Part shown: in pieces, positions 23,522 through 33,236 of the stretch | Position numbering within the stretch: the stretch's first letter is position 1 | Layout: each line of letters opens with the position of its first letter | Assembly: GCF_028885415.1 (NCBI RefSeq) | Contig: NZ_CP118527.1 | Coordinates: forward strand, 5,084,001 to 5,148,000 | DNA from: Streptomyces coeruleorubidus | Lineage (GTDB): Bacteria > Actinomycetota > Actinomycetes > Streptomycetales > Streptomycetaceae | DNA length: 64,000 nucleotides | Direction of reading: 5' to 3' | Program-made: the position numbers and the translations under genes | The notes under the pieces: model-generated | What the model saw: only the letters and a program-made list of their open reading frames with translations | What the model was told of the DNA's origin: nothing | Databases searched by the model: none

Positions 23522-24697
23522 TTGACCTCCTCACCCGTCTTCACCACCGTTCCCCGCACCGCCGACGTCGTGATCATCGGCGGCGGTGTGATGGGCACCG
23601 GCATCGCCTTCCACCTGGCCGAGGCGGGGGTGCGGAACATCGTCGTCGTCGAACGCGGTGAGCTGGGCTGCGGCAGCTCGGGCAAGCCGATCGGCGGCGT
23701 GCGGGCGCACTTCTCCGACCCGCTCAACATCGAACTGGGCAGCCGGAGTCTGCGCGCCTTCCGCGATTTCCCGGACCGGCCCGGCGCCGACATCCGGCTC
23801 GACACCGTCGGCTATCTCTTCCTGCTCACCACCGAGCAGCAGGCCGCGGACTTCGAGGCCGGTGTGCGGCTGCAGAACTCCCTCGGCGTCCCCAGCCGCA
23901 TGATCACCCCCGAAGAGGCCCGCCGGCTGTGTCCCTACGTCAGCACCGACGGACTGGTGGCCGCCGCCCACTCGCCCGCCGACGGCCACGCCCGGCCCGC
24001 ACTGGTCGTCCAGGGCTACGCGCGGGCGGCGGCCCGGGCCGGGGCCGTCCTCGCGACGCACACCACCGTCACCGGCCTCGACACCACCGGCGACCGGGTG
24101 ACGGCCGTCCACACCGACCGCGGGCGGATCGACTGCGCCACGGTGATCTGCGCCGCCGGCGCCTGGTCGGCCCGGATCGGCGAGATGGCCGGTGTCCCGC
24201 TCCCCGTGCGGCCGGTGCGGCGCCAACTGGCCTTCACCGTCCCGCTCACGCCCCCCGCCCCGCGCATCCCCTTCACCATCGACTTCACGTCCTCCGCGTA
24301 CTTCCACAACAGCGACGACGGTCTCCTGTTCGGCCTGGCCGACCCCGCCCAGCCGGACGGTTTCGACACGACCTGGACCCCGCAGTGGCTGGAGCTGTTC
24401 CGCGAGGTCGCCCGCCGTCGCGCGCCCGCCCTCGCGGACCTGGAGACGGCGGGCGGCTGGGCCGGGCTCTACGAGGTCACCCCCGACCACAACGCGCTCA
24501 TCGGCCGCTCGGAGGAAGTCGTCAACTTCCTCTACGCCACCGGGTTCTCGGGTCACGGCTTCCTCCAGGCCCCGGCGGTGGGGGAGATCGTCCGCGACCT
24601 GTGCCTGGGCCGCACGCCCTGCGTCGACGTCGGCCCGCTCGCCGCCGACCGCTTCCGGGACGGGGCGGGGATCCGGCCCGAGTCGCATGTCGTATGA
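23522..24697 (+). CDS. FAD-dependent oxidoreductase, sarcosine oxidase/DAO family
   Basis: Protein of 391 residues. The dinucleotide fold VVIIGGGVMGTGIAFHL spans about residues 16-32, and the DAO-type C-terminus has GGWAGLYEVTPDHNALIGR and FLYATGFSGHGFLQAPAVGE. These are typical of the sarcosine oxidase beta-subunit-like enzymes that oxidise N-methylated or secondary amines and amino acids. The start is TTG at 23522 with AGGGAC upstream. It is monocistronic and has no subunit genes near it, so it is more likely a single-chain enzyme. Substrate unknown. Confidence 0.85.
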   Translation: MTSSPVFTTVPRTADVVIIGGGVMGTGIAFHLAEAGVRNIVVVERGELGCGSSGKPIGGVRAHFSDPLNIELGSRSLRAFRDFPDRPGADIRLDTVGYLFLLTTEQQAADFEAGVRLQNSLGVPSRMITPEEARRLCPYVSTDGLVAAAHSPADGHARPALVVQGYARAAARAGAVLATHTTVTGLDTTGDRVTAVHTDRGRIDCATVICAAGAWSARIGEMAGVPLPVRPVRRQLAFTVPLTPPAPRIPFTIDFTSSAYFHNSDDGLLFGLADPAQPDGFDTTWTPQWLELFREVARRRAPALADLETAGGWAGLYEVTPDHNALIGRSEEVVNFLYATGFSGHGFLQAPAVGEIVRDLCLGRTPCVDVGPLAADRFRDGAGIRPESHVV

Positions 24698-24807
24698 GCC
24701 TCGGCATTAATCGGCTGCGCAAGGGAGCGAGGGCCACTAGCATCCGTCGCGATGACGACTCACTGCGTTGACAGATTGGGGGTCCCGTCCGCTCCAGGTG
24801 AGTGCTG

Positions 24808-26178
24808 ATGCCCACCCACACCGCGAACGGGAAACCCTCGCTTTCCTTCTGGCCGCGCGTGCGCGAGTTCGCCGTGCCGCCCGCCATGATCGAGGCCGCG
24901 ACCGCCCGGCGCCGAGCCGGGGACTGGGCAGGCGCGTGCGCCGCCGCGAACGTCGACGTCGACCTCCAGCCGCGTGCCGTGGCCCGAGCCCACGGCCGGG
25001 AGCTCGCCAACCGGCTCCGGACCGACCTCCGTCACCTGGCCCCCGACCTGCTGCGCTGGCACCTGCCGAGGATCGCCCCCGACGGGCTGCTGCGGCCGGG
25101 GCTGACCGTCACCCTGGCCCGGTACGACGCGGCCGGGCGGGACGGCGTGAGCCCGCTGCACCTGGTGGTGCGGACCCCGCCGGCCTGGGCGGACGCCGGT
25201 CAGCGGATCAGCCTCGCGCTGTGGGACGCGTCCCACGCGGAGGCGGTCGACCGCCGCCATCCGCATCCCCGTCCCAGCCGGCGGTTCCGTCTCGACCTGC
25301 ACCGCCACCTGTGGGACGTGCGCCGGGCCGGTGAGCTGGGGGTGCGGTGCGGGGCTGACGGACCGCCCGGCGACGGCCGCTCGGCCCTGGCCGTGGACAC
25401 GGAACCGACCGGCCTGCTGCCGCCGGGGCACCACTGTGCCGTCGACCGGTGGGCGGCCGAGGCGGAGATCCTGCTGCGTGCCGAGGGCCGGTCGGGCGGC
25501 AGGGTCCGTGTACGGCTCGGAGCGCGCAACCGGCTGGTTCTGGACGTGTCCGACGGGGCCGCGGTGGTGAACGCGCACGCCCCTGACTCCGCACTGCCCG
25601 TCCTGCCCGACGCGGCCACCTGGGTGCTGCCCGACCTGCAACTGCTCAGGACCGGGGCGATCGACGCCGGACGGCTGCATCCGCTGGTCGCCTCGGCGCT
25701 GGGAGTGGGTACGCCGGCCCCCGCGTCCCGCGACCCGGGCCGGTCCGGTGATCCACGGCTGGTGGAGTGCCGGGGCGCCCGGCACCGCATCGGTCTGGTC
25801 GACGGTGCGCTCGCCGCGCTGGACCACGACCCGGCCGAGATCCGCCGCGAGGAACTGCTGGTCGCCCTCGGCGGAACTCCGCTGCCCTGCCTGCGGGCCA
25901 TCGACGAGGCACACCGCCGCCCCGACTGCCTCACCGGCGTCCGCGAACGCCTCGACCACGGCGACGTCGCCGGTGCGCTGGCCGTCGTGGAGGGCCTGCT
26001 GGGTCCTGAGGCGGTGCTGCGCAACGGCCCGCTGCGGGACGCGCTGGAGACGGCCGCGCGGCGGCGCATCGCCTACGGGCTGTTCCGGGCGGGCCTGGCC
26101 GGCCCCTCGCCCGGCGGTCTGCGCCCCTGGGACCGCCGCCGCTCCCGCGACCACGGCCCGCACCCGCGCCACATGTGA
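24808..26178 (+). CDS. Unrecognised 456-residue protein, first gene of the MoxR/VWA operon
   Basis: Protein of 456 residues, cytosolic, Arg- and Leu-rich, with no signal or membrane helix. I do not recognise a domain. The N-terminal part (FAVPPAMIEAATARRRAGDWAGACAAANVDVD) looks like helical repeats, and further on are DLLRWHLPR and GLVDGALAALDHD. The gene is 57 bases ahead of the MoxR ATPase, same strand, with no terminator seen. It is probably a partner or substrate of the ATPase/VWA pair. A GTG at 24802 is an alternative start. Confidence 0.75.
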   Translation: MPTHTANGKPSLSFWPRVREFAVPPAMIEAATARRRAGDWAGACAAANVDVDLQPRAVARAHGRELANRLRTDLRHLAPDLLRWHLPRIAPDGLLRPGLTVTLARYDAAGRDGVSPLHLVVRTPPAWADAGQRISLALWDASHAEAVDRRHPHPRPSRRFRLDLHRHLWDVRRAGELGVRCGADGPPGDGRSALAVDTEPTGLLPPGHHCAVDRWAAEAEILLRAEGRSGGRVRVRLGARNRLVLDVSDGAAVVNAHAPDSALPVLPDAATWVLPDLQLLRTGAIDAGRLHPLVASALGVGTPAPASRDPGRSGDPRLVECRGARHRIGLVDGALAALDHDPAEIRREELLVALGGTPLPCLRAIDEAHRRPDCLTGVRERLDHGDVAGALAVVEGLLGPEAVLRNGPLRDALETAARRRIAYGLFRAGLAGPSPGGLRPWDRRRSRDHGPHPRHM

Positions 26179-26235
26179 CGTCGCCCTGCCTCCCTCCGGA
26201 ACCCTCAGACCCCCTAGACCCACAGGTGATCACAC

Positions 26236-27486
26236 ATGCCCACACGCACCCCGTCCACCGACCCCGACACCGCCACGCAACTCCAAACCGGCGGCGACCT
26301 GTTGTCCCTGCTGCGCGACACCACCACCGAACCCCGACCCGACACCCAGCTGGAGGCCCTGACCCTGGCCGTGGCCGCGGACCTGCCCGTGCTGCTGTGG
26401 GGCGAGCCGGGCATCGGCAAGACGGCGGCCCTGACCCAGCTCGCCACGGCCCTGGACCTGCCGCTGACCACGGTGATCGCCAGCGTGCACGAGCCGTCCG
26501 ACTTCTCCGGGCTGCCGATCGTCGGCGACGACCCCGCCGAACAGGGCGTTCCGATGGCCCCGCCGGACTGGGCCGTACGACTGGTGCGGGCCGGCCGGGG
26601 ACTGCTCTTCCTCGACGAACTCTCCACCGCGCCGCCCGCCGTTCAGGCCGCCCTGCTCCGGCTCGTGCTGGAGCGGCGGATCGGCGCGCTGCGGCTGCCG
26701 CCCGGTGTGCGGATCGTGGCCGCCGCCAACCCGCGTTCCTCGGCCGCCGACGGCTGGGAACTGAGCCCGCCGCTCGCCAACCGCTTCGTCCATCTCCAGT
26801 GGGCCCACGACACCGAGGTCGTCGTACGCGGCCTCGGCGGGACCTGGCCCCGGGCGACCCTGCCCCGCCTGGACCCCCAGAAGCTGCCGGAGGCCGTGGC
26901 CCTGGCCCGGCGTGCCGTGTGCGGGCTGCTCACCGCACGCCCCGGGCTCGTGCACCGGCTGCCCAGCGGGGAAACCCGCCGGGGCGGGCCCTGGCCGTCT
27001 CCCCGGAGCTGGGAGATGACACTGCACCTGATCGCCTTCGCGACCGCCGCCGGCTCCTCCCGGGACGTCCTGTCCCTGCTGGTACGCGGCACGGTCGGGG
27101 ACGGCCCGGGTCTCGAACTGCTGGCGAGCATGGACCGGATGGACCTCCCGGACCCCGAGACGCTCCTGGCCGACCCGGACGGTGCGGTCCTGCCCGAGCG
27201 GGGGGATCTGCGCCAGGCCGCGCTGGACGGTGTCGTGGCCGCCGTCCGCAGCCGTCCGGAGAAGTCCCGCTGGGACGCGGCGTGGGCACTCCTGGTCAGG
27301 GCGGTGGAGAGCGGACCCCCGGACGTGGTGGTCGTCCCAGCGACCACCCTCGCCGCACTGCGCCGGGACGACTGGGACGTACCGGCGGCGATCGAGAGTC
27401 TCGCCGGGGTGGTGTCCCTGTCCCGCCGAGCGGACGACGCGGCAGCCCGGACGAAGCCGGCGGCCACGGCGAAGGCGGGCCGATGA
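26236..27486 (+). CDS. MoxR-type AAA+ ATPase
   Basis: Protein of 416 residues. Walker A GEPGIGKT is at residues 56-63, Walker B GLLFLDELSTAPP near residue 122, and sensor-1-like VAAANPRSSAADGW near 160. The MoxR type is suggested by the dynein-related insert and by its pairing with a VWA-domain protein. MoxR ATPases remodel or insert cofactors into protein complexes with VWA partners. The stop overlaps the next gene as ATGA, so ATPase and VWA protein are made together. Confidence 0.9.
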   Translation: MPTRTPSTDPDTATQLQTGGDLLSLLRDTTTEPRPDTQLEALTLAVAADLPVLLWGEPGIGKTAALTQLATALDLPLTTVIASVHEPSDFSGLPIVGDDPAEQGVPMAPPDWAVRLVRAGRGLLFLDELSTAPPAVQAALLRLVLERRIGALRLPPGVRIVAAANPRSSAADGWELSPPLANRFVHLQWAHDTEVVVRGLGGTWPRATLPRLDPQKLPEAVALARRAVCGLLTARPGLVHRLPSGETRRGGPWPSPRSWEMTLHLIAFATAAGSSRDVLSLLVRGTVGDGPGLELLASMDRMDLPDPETLLADPDGAVLPERGDLRQAALDGVVAAVRSRPEKSRWDAAWALLVRAVESGPPDVVVVPATTLAALRRDDWDVPAAIESLAGVVSLSRRADDAAARTKPAATAKAGR

Positions 27487-28937
27487 CGAGGGACGCGCCG
27501 AGGGCGCCGCTGACGAGGGACATGCCGAGGGCACCGATGACCGGGCAGGCGTCCGGCACGCCGCCGCCGACGACGACAGACCCGCCTCCGTCGACGAGCA
27601 CACCCGGAGCGGCCGAAGCCCCCGGGACGCCCGCCACGCCACCGACGGACACGCCGCCGACGCCGTACACCCCCGCTACGGCCGAAGCCCCCGAAACGCC
27701 CGGCACCCTCGACCGCGCCAAGCTCTTCGCCGCCCGTCTGCACGCCGCCCGGGTCCGCCCGTACCTCGCGACGGCCCTGTTCGCCCTGCACGTCGTCGAG
27801 TCGCGGCGGGTCCCGACGATGGGCGTCGACCGGTACTGGCGGTGCTACGTGTCGCCGGCGTTCGTGGACCGTACGCCCGTCGAGGAGCTGGCCGGCGTGT
27901 GGGTGCACGAGGTGTCGCACCTGCTGCGCGACCACCACCGGCGCGGTGACCGGGTCGCGCGGGAGCGCGGGCTGAGCGGCCCGGCGGAGCGGCTGCGGAT
28001 GAACATCGCCGCGGACCTGGAGATCAACGACGACGTGTACGGCGAAGGGCTGGCCCGCCCGGAGGGCGCTGTCGACCCGGAGGGACTGGGCCTGCCGGAA
28101 GGCCAGTTGATGGAGGACTACCTGTGGCAGTTCCGCCTCGGCCCGCGGATGCGGGACCTGGCCTGGCTGGACTGCGGCAGTGGCGCCGACGGCCTGGACA
28201 GGGAGTGGGAGCTCGGCCCGGACGGTGCGCACGGCCTGAGCGAGCAGGAGCGGGACGCCGTCCGCTTCCGGGTGGCGCAGGGCATCACGGGCCGCCCCGG
28301 CAACGCCTCGCAGAGATGGCGGCGCTGGGCCGACGAGGCCTTCCACCCACCTCAGCCGTGGCGGGAGTTGCTGGGCGCGGCCGTCCGCTCGGCGGCGTCC
28401 GGACCCGGCGCGGGCGAGGACTACACCTACGGCCGCCCGGCCCGCCGCTCGGCGAGCGTGCCCGGCGCCGTGCTGCCGAGCATCAGACGGCGGCCGCCCC
28501 GGGTGTCCGTCATCATCGACACCTCCGGGTCGGTCAGTGACGCCGAGTTGGGCAGCGCGCTCCTGGAGGTCACCGCGATCTCCCGGGCCGTGGGCGGCCG
28601 GCGCGACCTGGTCACGGTGGTGCCGTGCGACGCGTCGGCCCGGTTCGTGCACACGCTGTGCCGTGCCGAGGGCATCCCGCTGACGGGCGGCGGCGGCACG
28701 GACCTGCGCACCGGCTTCACCCGGGCGCTGCGCACCCGCCCGGCCCCGGACGTCATCGTGGCCCTGACCGACGGCCAGACCCCCTGGCCGAGCACCCGAC
28801 CCCCGTGCCGGACGGTGATCGGCCTGTTCCCGCGCCGGTACCGGGGCCACGCCTACGACGAGACCGACCCCGAGTACGTCCCCGACTCACCCCCGGCCTG
28901 GGCCCGCGTGGTGGACATCGGCTCGGCGGGCCCGTGA
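27483..28937 (+). CDS. DUF2201-type metallopeptidase-like and VWA domain protein
   Basis: Protein of 484 residues. The first ~75 residues are Pro/Thr/Ala-rich and disordered. A putative metallopeptidase domain has H142-E-V-S-H146 (VHEVSHLLRDHH). The C-terminal VWA domain has the MIDAS D346-T-S-G-S350, then GGGGTDLRTG and ALTDGQTPWP. This order matches the DUF2201 N-terminal and VWA-like C-terminal pair. It overlaps the MoxR gene by ATGA. Whether the HExxH site is catalytic is unknown; related proteins are not characterised. Confidence 0.9.
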   Translation: MTRDAPRAPLTRDMPRAPMTGQASGTPPPTTTDPPPSTSTPGAAEAPGTPATPPTDTPPTPYTPATAEAPETPGTLDRAKLFAARLHAARVRPYLATALFALHVVESRRVPTMGVDRYWRCYVSPAFVDRTPVEELAGVWVHEVSHLLRDHHRRGDRVARERGLSGPAERLRMNIAADLEINDDVYGEGLARPEGAVDPEGLGLPEGQLMEDYLWQFRLGPRMRDLAWLDCGSGADGLDREWELGPDGAHGLSEQERDAVRFRVAQGITGRPGNASQRWRRWADEAFHPPQPWRELLGAAVRSAASGPGAGEDYTYGRPARRSASVPGAVLPSIRRRPPRVSVIIDTSGSVSDAELGSALLEVTAISRAVGGRRDLVTVVPCDASARFVHTLCRAEGIPLTGGGGTDLRTGFTRALRTRPAPDVIVALTDGQTPWPSTRPPCRTVIGLFPRRYRGHAYDETDPEYVPDSPPAWARVVDIGSAGP

Positions 28938-29071
28938 ACGGATCACGGAGTCCTGTCTTCGTCGGTGTCGGTGTCGGCGTCGGAGCCGTGGCCGGAGCTG
29001 TGGCGGGGCTCGCGGCGGCCCGGCGACGCTGGGTTCCGCACGGCCCTCCGTCCCGGAGGAACCCGCCGCTG

Positions 29072-29728
29072 TCAAGCGCCCTCCGTGCCGGCAGGCCTGC
29101 GCAACAACCCCCGTTCCATCGCCACCACCACCGCCCTGGTGCGGTCGTTGACGTCGAGCTTGGCGAACAGCCGGAGCAGATGCGTCTTCACCGTGGCCTC
29201 GGCGATGACGAGGCGGCGGCCGATCTCGGCGTTGGTCAGGCCGTCCGCGACCGCGTTCAGGACATCCGCCTCCCGGGCGGTGAGCGGGATCTGGGCGGGC
29301 TGGCGCATGCGGGCGACCAGCCGTTCGGCGACCCGGGGCGCCAGCACCGTCTCCCCGCGCGCCGCCGCGCGGATCGCGTCGGCCAGTTGCTCACGGGTGG
29401 TGTCCTTGAGGAGGTAGCCGATCGCCCCGGCCTCCACCGCGCGCTCGATCTCCGCGTCGGTGTCGTACGTCGTCAGGATCAGCACCCGGGTGCGGGGGAA
29501 GCGCCGCACGATCTCGGTCGTGGTCGCCACGCCGTCCAGTACCGGCATCCGCAGGTCGACCAGGGCGACATCGGGCTCGTGGCGCTCGACGAGGTCCAGG
29601 GCCGCGCGGCCGTCGCCCGCCTCGCCGACGATCTCGATGCCGGTGTCGGAGGCGAGGAGGGCCACGACGCCGGCCCGCATGACGGTGTGGTCGTCCACGA
29701 CGATGACGCGGAGCGGTCCGCCGGTCAT
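29072..29728 (-). CDS. NarL/LuxR-type response regulator
   Basis: Protein of 218 residues. The receiver has D12/D13 and phospho-acceptor D58 (ALVDLRMP), with the conserved Lys in YLLKD. The C-terminal LuxR helix-turn-helix is LTAREADVLNAVADGLTN to VKTHLLRLFAKL. It overlaps the kinase gene by ATGA. It is the last gene of the MMPL-kinase-regulator operon, which starts with a TTA-containing gene. Confidence 0.93.
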   Translation of the reverse strand: MTGGPLRVIVVDDHTVMRAGVVALLASDTGIEIVGEAGDGRAALDLVERHEPDVALVDLRMPVLDGVATTTEIVRRFPRTRVLILTTYDTDAEIERAVEAGAIGYLLKDTTREQLADAIRAAARGETVLAPRVAERLVARMRQPAQIPLTAREADVLNAVADGLTNAEIGRRLVIAEATVKTHLLRLFAKLDVNDRTRAVVVAMERGLLRRPAGTEGA

Positions 29729-30915
29729 GCCCGCACCCCCTGGGGGATCAGCGCCAGCACCCGCGTCCCGTCGCCCACCGAACTCGTCACCGTCAGTCTC
29801 CCGCCCAGCTCCGCGAGCCGTTTGCGCATGCCGTCCAGGCCGAAGCCCGAGGACTCCTCCACCACGAACCCGGTCCCGTCGTCGGTGATTTCGAGCTCCA
29901 CTCCATAAGGCTGCCGGGCCAGGACCACGCCGACCGTGGACGCGCGGGCGTGCTTGCGCACGTTGGCCAGGGACTCCTGGGTGCAGCGCAGCAGCGCGAT
30001 CCGGGTCTGCTGGTCGCACTCCAGGTCCGCAAGGTCGGCGTCGACGGTGAGGCCGGTGTCCTCCGCGAAACGGTCCAGGGTCCGGCGCAGGGTCTGCGCC
30101 ACCGAACCGGCGGCCGCCTGGCCGGGGCTCCGGGGCGAGCCGACCAGTTCCCGGGCCTCGGCGAGGTTCTCCCGGGCCGTCGACTCGATCGACCGCAACT
30201 GCTGGGCGCTGCGCGCCGGGTCGGCGTCGAGGCCCGCCCGGGCCGCCTCGGCGAGCACGATGATCGAGGCGAAGCCCTGCGCGAGGGTGTCGTGGATCTC
30301 CCGCGCCATCCGCTCCCGCTCGTCCGCCGCGCCCTGACGCTGGTGCGCCTCGGACAACTCCGCCTGAGTCTGCTCCAGTTCGGTGATCAGCCGGGCCCGT
30401 TCGGCGCTCTGCCCGACCACCGAGTGCGCCCACAGCCCGATCAGCACCCCCACGGCGACGACGATCAGCGTGGACACGAGCGTCTCGGTGAAGAACTCCA
30501 CCGTCCAGCCGTCCTGCCGCAGCACGCTCGCGGCCAGGGTGGCGGCGGTGGCGAGCCCCAGGAACGCCATCGAGGCCCTCGGCGTCCGCCCGAACATCCA
30601 GTAGTGCGGCAGCGTCACCATGAACAGCGCCCCGTAGTTGCCCCGCAGATACGCCAGCCCGCCCAACGCGACCGCCAGCACCGACAGATAGACGTGCGGC
30701 CGTACGACGGGATTGGCCGGGAAGCGGTCCAGGACCGCGTACGACAGCACCACCCCGCCCAGCAGGGCCAGCGCCACGTACTTGCTCTCACCGGGCCGGT
30801 CGATGGCGACCTGCCCGACGGCCATCACGGCGAACAGCAGCCAGCACACCGCGTTCCAGCGGCGCAGCGAGGTCGCCCAGAAGGCGTCGGCGGTGGACCC
30901 GGTGAGAGCGGTCAT
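29725..30915 (-). CDS. Sensor histidine kinase, HisKA_3 family
   Basis: Protein of 396 residues. Five or six helices fill the first ~165 residues, with short loops and no large sensor domain. The phosphoacceptor box is REIHDTLAQGF with H208, and the ATPase has the N-box LRCTQESLANVRKHA and G-box DDGTGF. It partners the overlapping response regulator. It starts 5 bases after the MMPL stop, so transporter and kinase are coexpressed. Intramembrane sensing of an envelope stress is inferred. Confidence 0.93.
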   Translation of the reverse strand: MTALTGSTADAFWATSLRRWNAVCWLLFAVMAVGQVAIDRPGESKYVALALLGGVVLSYAVLDRFPANPVVRPHVYLSVLAVALGGLAYLRGNYGALFMVTLPHYWMFGRTPRASMAFLGLATAATLAASVLRQDGWTVEFFTETLVSTLIVVAVGVLIGLWAHSVVGQSAERARLITELEQTQAELSEAHQRQGAADERERMAREIHDTLAQGFASIIVLAEAARAGLDADPARSAQQLRSIESTARENLAEARELVGSPRSPGQAAAGSVAQTLRRTLDRFAEDTGLTVDADLADLECDQQTRIALLRCTQESLANVRKHARASTVGVVLARQPYGVELEITDDGTGFVVEESSGFGLDGMRKRLAELGGRLTVTSSVGDGTRVLALIPQGVRA

Positions 30916-30920
30916 GCCGA

Positions 30921-33125
30921 TCAACGTACGTCGACCGCCGGACGGGAGGAGGTCCTTTTCTCCGGGGCTGCCGGAACCCGCCGCCCCGGGCGCGAGGGCC
31001 ACCAGCTCGCCTCGCCCAGCAGCAGCATCGCCGCCGGCAGCACCATGACCCGGACCATGAACGCGTCGATCAGCACGGCCGCCGCCAGGACGAAGCCCAT
31101 CTGCTTCATCTCGATGATGTGCAGGAAGACGAAGCTGGTGAACACGGTCGTCATCACCACCGCCGCGCTGGTCACCACGCTCGCCGAGGAACGGATCCCG
31201 TCGAGCACGGCCTGCCGCGTGGGCACGCCCGCGAGTACGGCCTCCCGGATGCGGCTCACCACGAACACCTGGTAGTCCATCGACAGCCCGAAGAGGATCA
31301 CGAAGAGGAAGAGCGGCACCCGCGACCCGATGGACCCGGTGGACCGGAAGTCCAGCAGGCTCTCGGCCCACGTCCCTTGGAAGACCAGGACGAGCAGCCC
31401 GAGCGCCGCAGCGGCGGACAGCAGGTTCAGGGCGACGCCGAGCAGCCCGAGCACCACCGAACGGAAGGCGTACACGGTCATCGCGAACGTCACCAGCAGC
31501 AACGCGCCGAGCACCAGGGGCAGTTTGCCGTTCTGGTGGGCGGGATAGTCGGCGTAGCGGGCGACGTCCCCGGACACGCCGTACTCGGCGCCGGTGATTC
31601 GGCCGACGGTCGCGGGCAGGAAGTCGTCCCGGAGCCGGTCCAGGGAGTCGTACGCCTCGTCGGAGTTGCCGAGGTGCGGCACCTTCAGTTCGAGGGTGCT
31701 GGTGCGCCCGTCGGCGGACGACCGTATGCGCGAGGCCTCGGTGAACAGCGGGTCGGCTGCGGCACGCTCGGCCACCTCACGCAGCGCGGCTCCCACCTCC
31801 CCCGACCGCGAGGCGTCGGCACGGACGACGACCTGGTGGGTCACCCGCTGCTCGGGGAACGCCTCGTTGAGCCGGTCGTAGACCTTCATCGCGGGAATGT
31901 CGCGGGAGTGCGTGTCCCGGCTCATCTCGGTGATCTTCAGTCCGGCCAGCGGGACGACGAGGGCGAGGAGCGCGACGACCGAGACGCACAGGGTCGCGAG
32001 GGGATGCCGGGCGGCGGGCCGCAGCAGAGCACTCCACATCCGGCCGCCGCCTGTCCCGCCGCGTACCCGCCGCGCCGGCTTTCCGCGCTCCGCCCGCCGC
32101 CGTGCCCGGCGTTCCCCCCGCCGCCCCAGCTTGACGAGCAGCGCGGGCAGGGCCGTCAGCGAACTGGCCACCGCGACCAGGACGACGACGATGGTGCCGG
32201 TCGCGAGGGAGGAGAAGATCACGTCGGAGGCCAGGTACAGCGTCGCCGTGGAGGCGACCACCGCGAGCCCGGAGACCACGACCGCCCGGCCCGAGGTCGC
32301 GGCGGCCAGTTCCACCAGCGCCTCGGAGGAGAGCCGCCCGCCGGAGCGGGCCCGTTCCTCCCGCTCGCGCTTGAGGTGGAAGAGCGTGTAGTCGACGCCG
32401 ACCGCGAGGCCGATCATCAGGATGACGTTCGTGCCGACCCCGGCGTCGGGCGAGATGTGCGAGACGACCATGGCGAGCCCGACCGCCGCCGCGATCGACG
32501 ACAGCGCCAGCAGCAACGGCACCCCGGCCATGGTCACCGACCCGAACACCACCATCAGCGTGACGAGGGTGACGGGAAGGGTGATCGCTTCGGACAGCGC
32601 CAGGTCGTCACTGCGCTGCTTGTCGACTCCCTTGCTGACGGAGGGACTTCCGGTCTCCTCCAGCAGCAGCCCGGGGTGGCCCTTCTGCACCGCCGCGGTC
32701 TGCGCCACGAGCGCGTCGACCTTGTCCTTCGCGTCCCGCTCCTCGCCCTTCAGCGCCACCTCGACCATCAGGATCCGGCGGTCCCCGGAGAGCAACGGGT
32801 CGGCCACGCCCGCCACTTCGGGCAGTTGCCGCATCCGGTCGGTCAGGTCGTCCGCGGCGGCCCGGGCGGCGCCCTCGTCGAGAGCACCGCCCGACCGGGA
32901 GGAGATCAGCACCTGCTCGGCGGCCCTGCGCTCCAGATGCGCCTCGGCCGCCAGGGCCTCGGCACGGCCGGCCTCACCGACCCGGTAGTCCGCCGTCTTC
33001 GCGCTGTTCGTGCCGACGGCACTGCCGGCCCCCAGACACAGGGCCACGAACACCAGCCAGCCGGAGATCGCCCGCCAGGGGTGCCGCGCACTCCAGCGCG
33101 CCACCCGCACAGATAATGAATTCAT
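30921..33125 (-). CDS. MMPL family transporter with TTA codon 4
   Basis: Protein of 734 residues: two repeats of one helix, a large extracellular loop and five helices, the RND/MMPL plan. LAVGVDYTLFHLKREREER and LFGLSMDYQVFVVSRIREA are the conserved proton-relay regions of each half. The ATG at 33125 was preferred over TTG at 33131. The fourth codon is TTA, rare in Streptomyces, which may make the whole operon depend on bldA. MMPL proteins export lipids or hydrophobic compounds; cargo unknown. Confidence 0.92.
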   Translation of the reverse strand: MNSLSVRVARWSARHPWRAISGWLVFVALCLGAGSAVGTNSAKTADYRVGEAGRAEALAAEAHLERRAAEQVLISSRSGGALDEGAARAAADDLTDRMRQLPEVAGVADPLLSGDRRILMVEVALKGEERDAKDKVDALVAQTAAVQKGHPGLLLEETGSPSVSKGVDKQRSDDLALSEAITLPVTLVTLMVVFGSVTMAGVPLLLALSSIAAAVGLAMVVSHISPDAGVGTNVILMIGLAVGVDYTLFHLKREREERARSGGRLSSEALVELAAATSGRAVVVSGLAVVASTATLYLASDVIFSSLATGTIVVVLVAVASSLTALPALLVKLGRRGERRARRRAERGKPARRVRGGTGGGRMWSALLRPAARHPLATLCVSVVALLALVVPLAGLKITEMSRDTHSRDIPAMKVYDRLNEAFPEQRVTHQVVVRADASRSGEVGAALREVAERAAADPLFTEASRIRSSADGRTSTLELKVPHLGNSDEAYDSLDRLRDDFLPATVGRITGAEYGVSGDVARYADYPAHQNGKLPLVLGALLLVTFAMTVYAFRSVVLGLLGVALNLLSAAAALGLLVLVFQGTWAESLLDFRSTGSIGSRVPLFLFVILFGLSMDYQVFVVSRIREAVLAGVPTRQAVLDGIRSSASVVTSAAVVMTTVFTSFVFLHIIEMKQMGFVLAAAVLIDAFMVRVMVLPAAMLLLGEASWWPSRPGRRVPAAPEKRTSSRPAVDVR

Positions 33126-33184
33126 GCCCAAAAGCCTGGCTGGGCTGGGCAGTTGCCGGACAGAGGTACTCGGTTGAACCTGCC

Positions 33185-33224
33185 GTCCACCGGCCGGTGG
33201 ACCCGGCCCCTGGGGAAAACCCCA
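33185..33224. terminator. Tandem hairpins ending the GH97 transcript
   Basis: Two dyads lie beyond the GH97 stop: TGGGG aaaa CCCCA at 33211-33224 and the perfect palindrome GTCCACCGGCCGGTGGAC at 33185-33202. They fall between the GH97 gene and the MMPL promoter on the same strand, and would separate the two units. Confidence 0.6.
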
Positions 33225-33236
33225 CCTTCTCCCGGA

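Noticed and set aside
28934..29908. GTG-started reading MNGSRSPVFVGVG... with a helix-like start overlapping the VWA stop
   Set aside because: It runs antisense through the response regulator and kinase genes, and only the first ~30 residues look membrane-like. The Gly/Val/Ala run follows from GC-rich triplets. Taken as a shadow.
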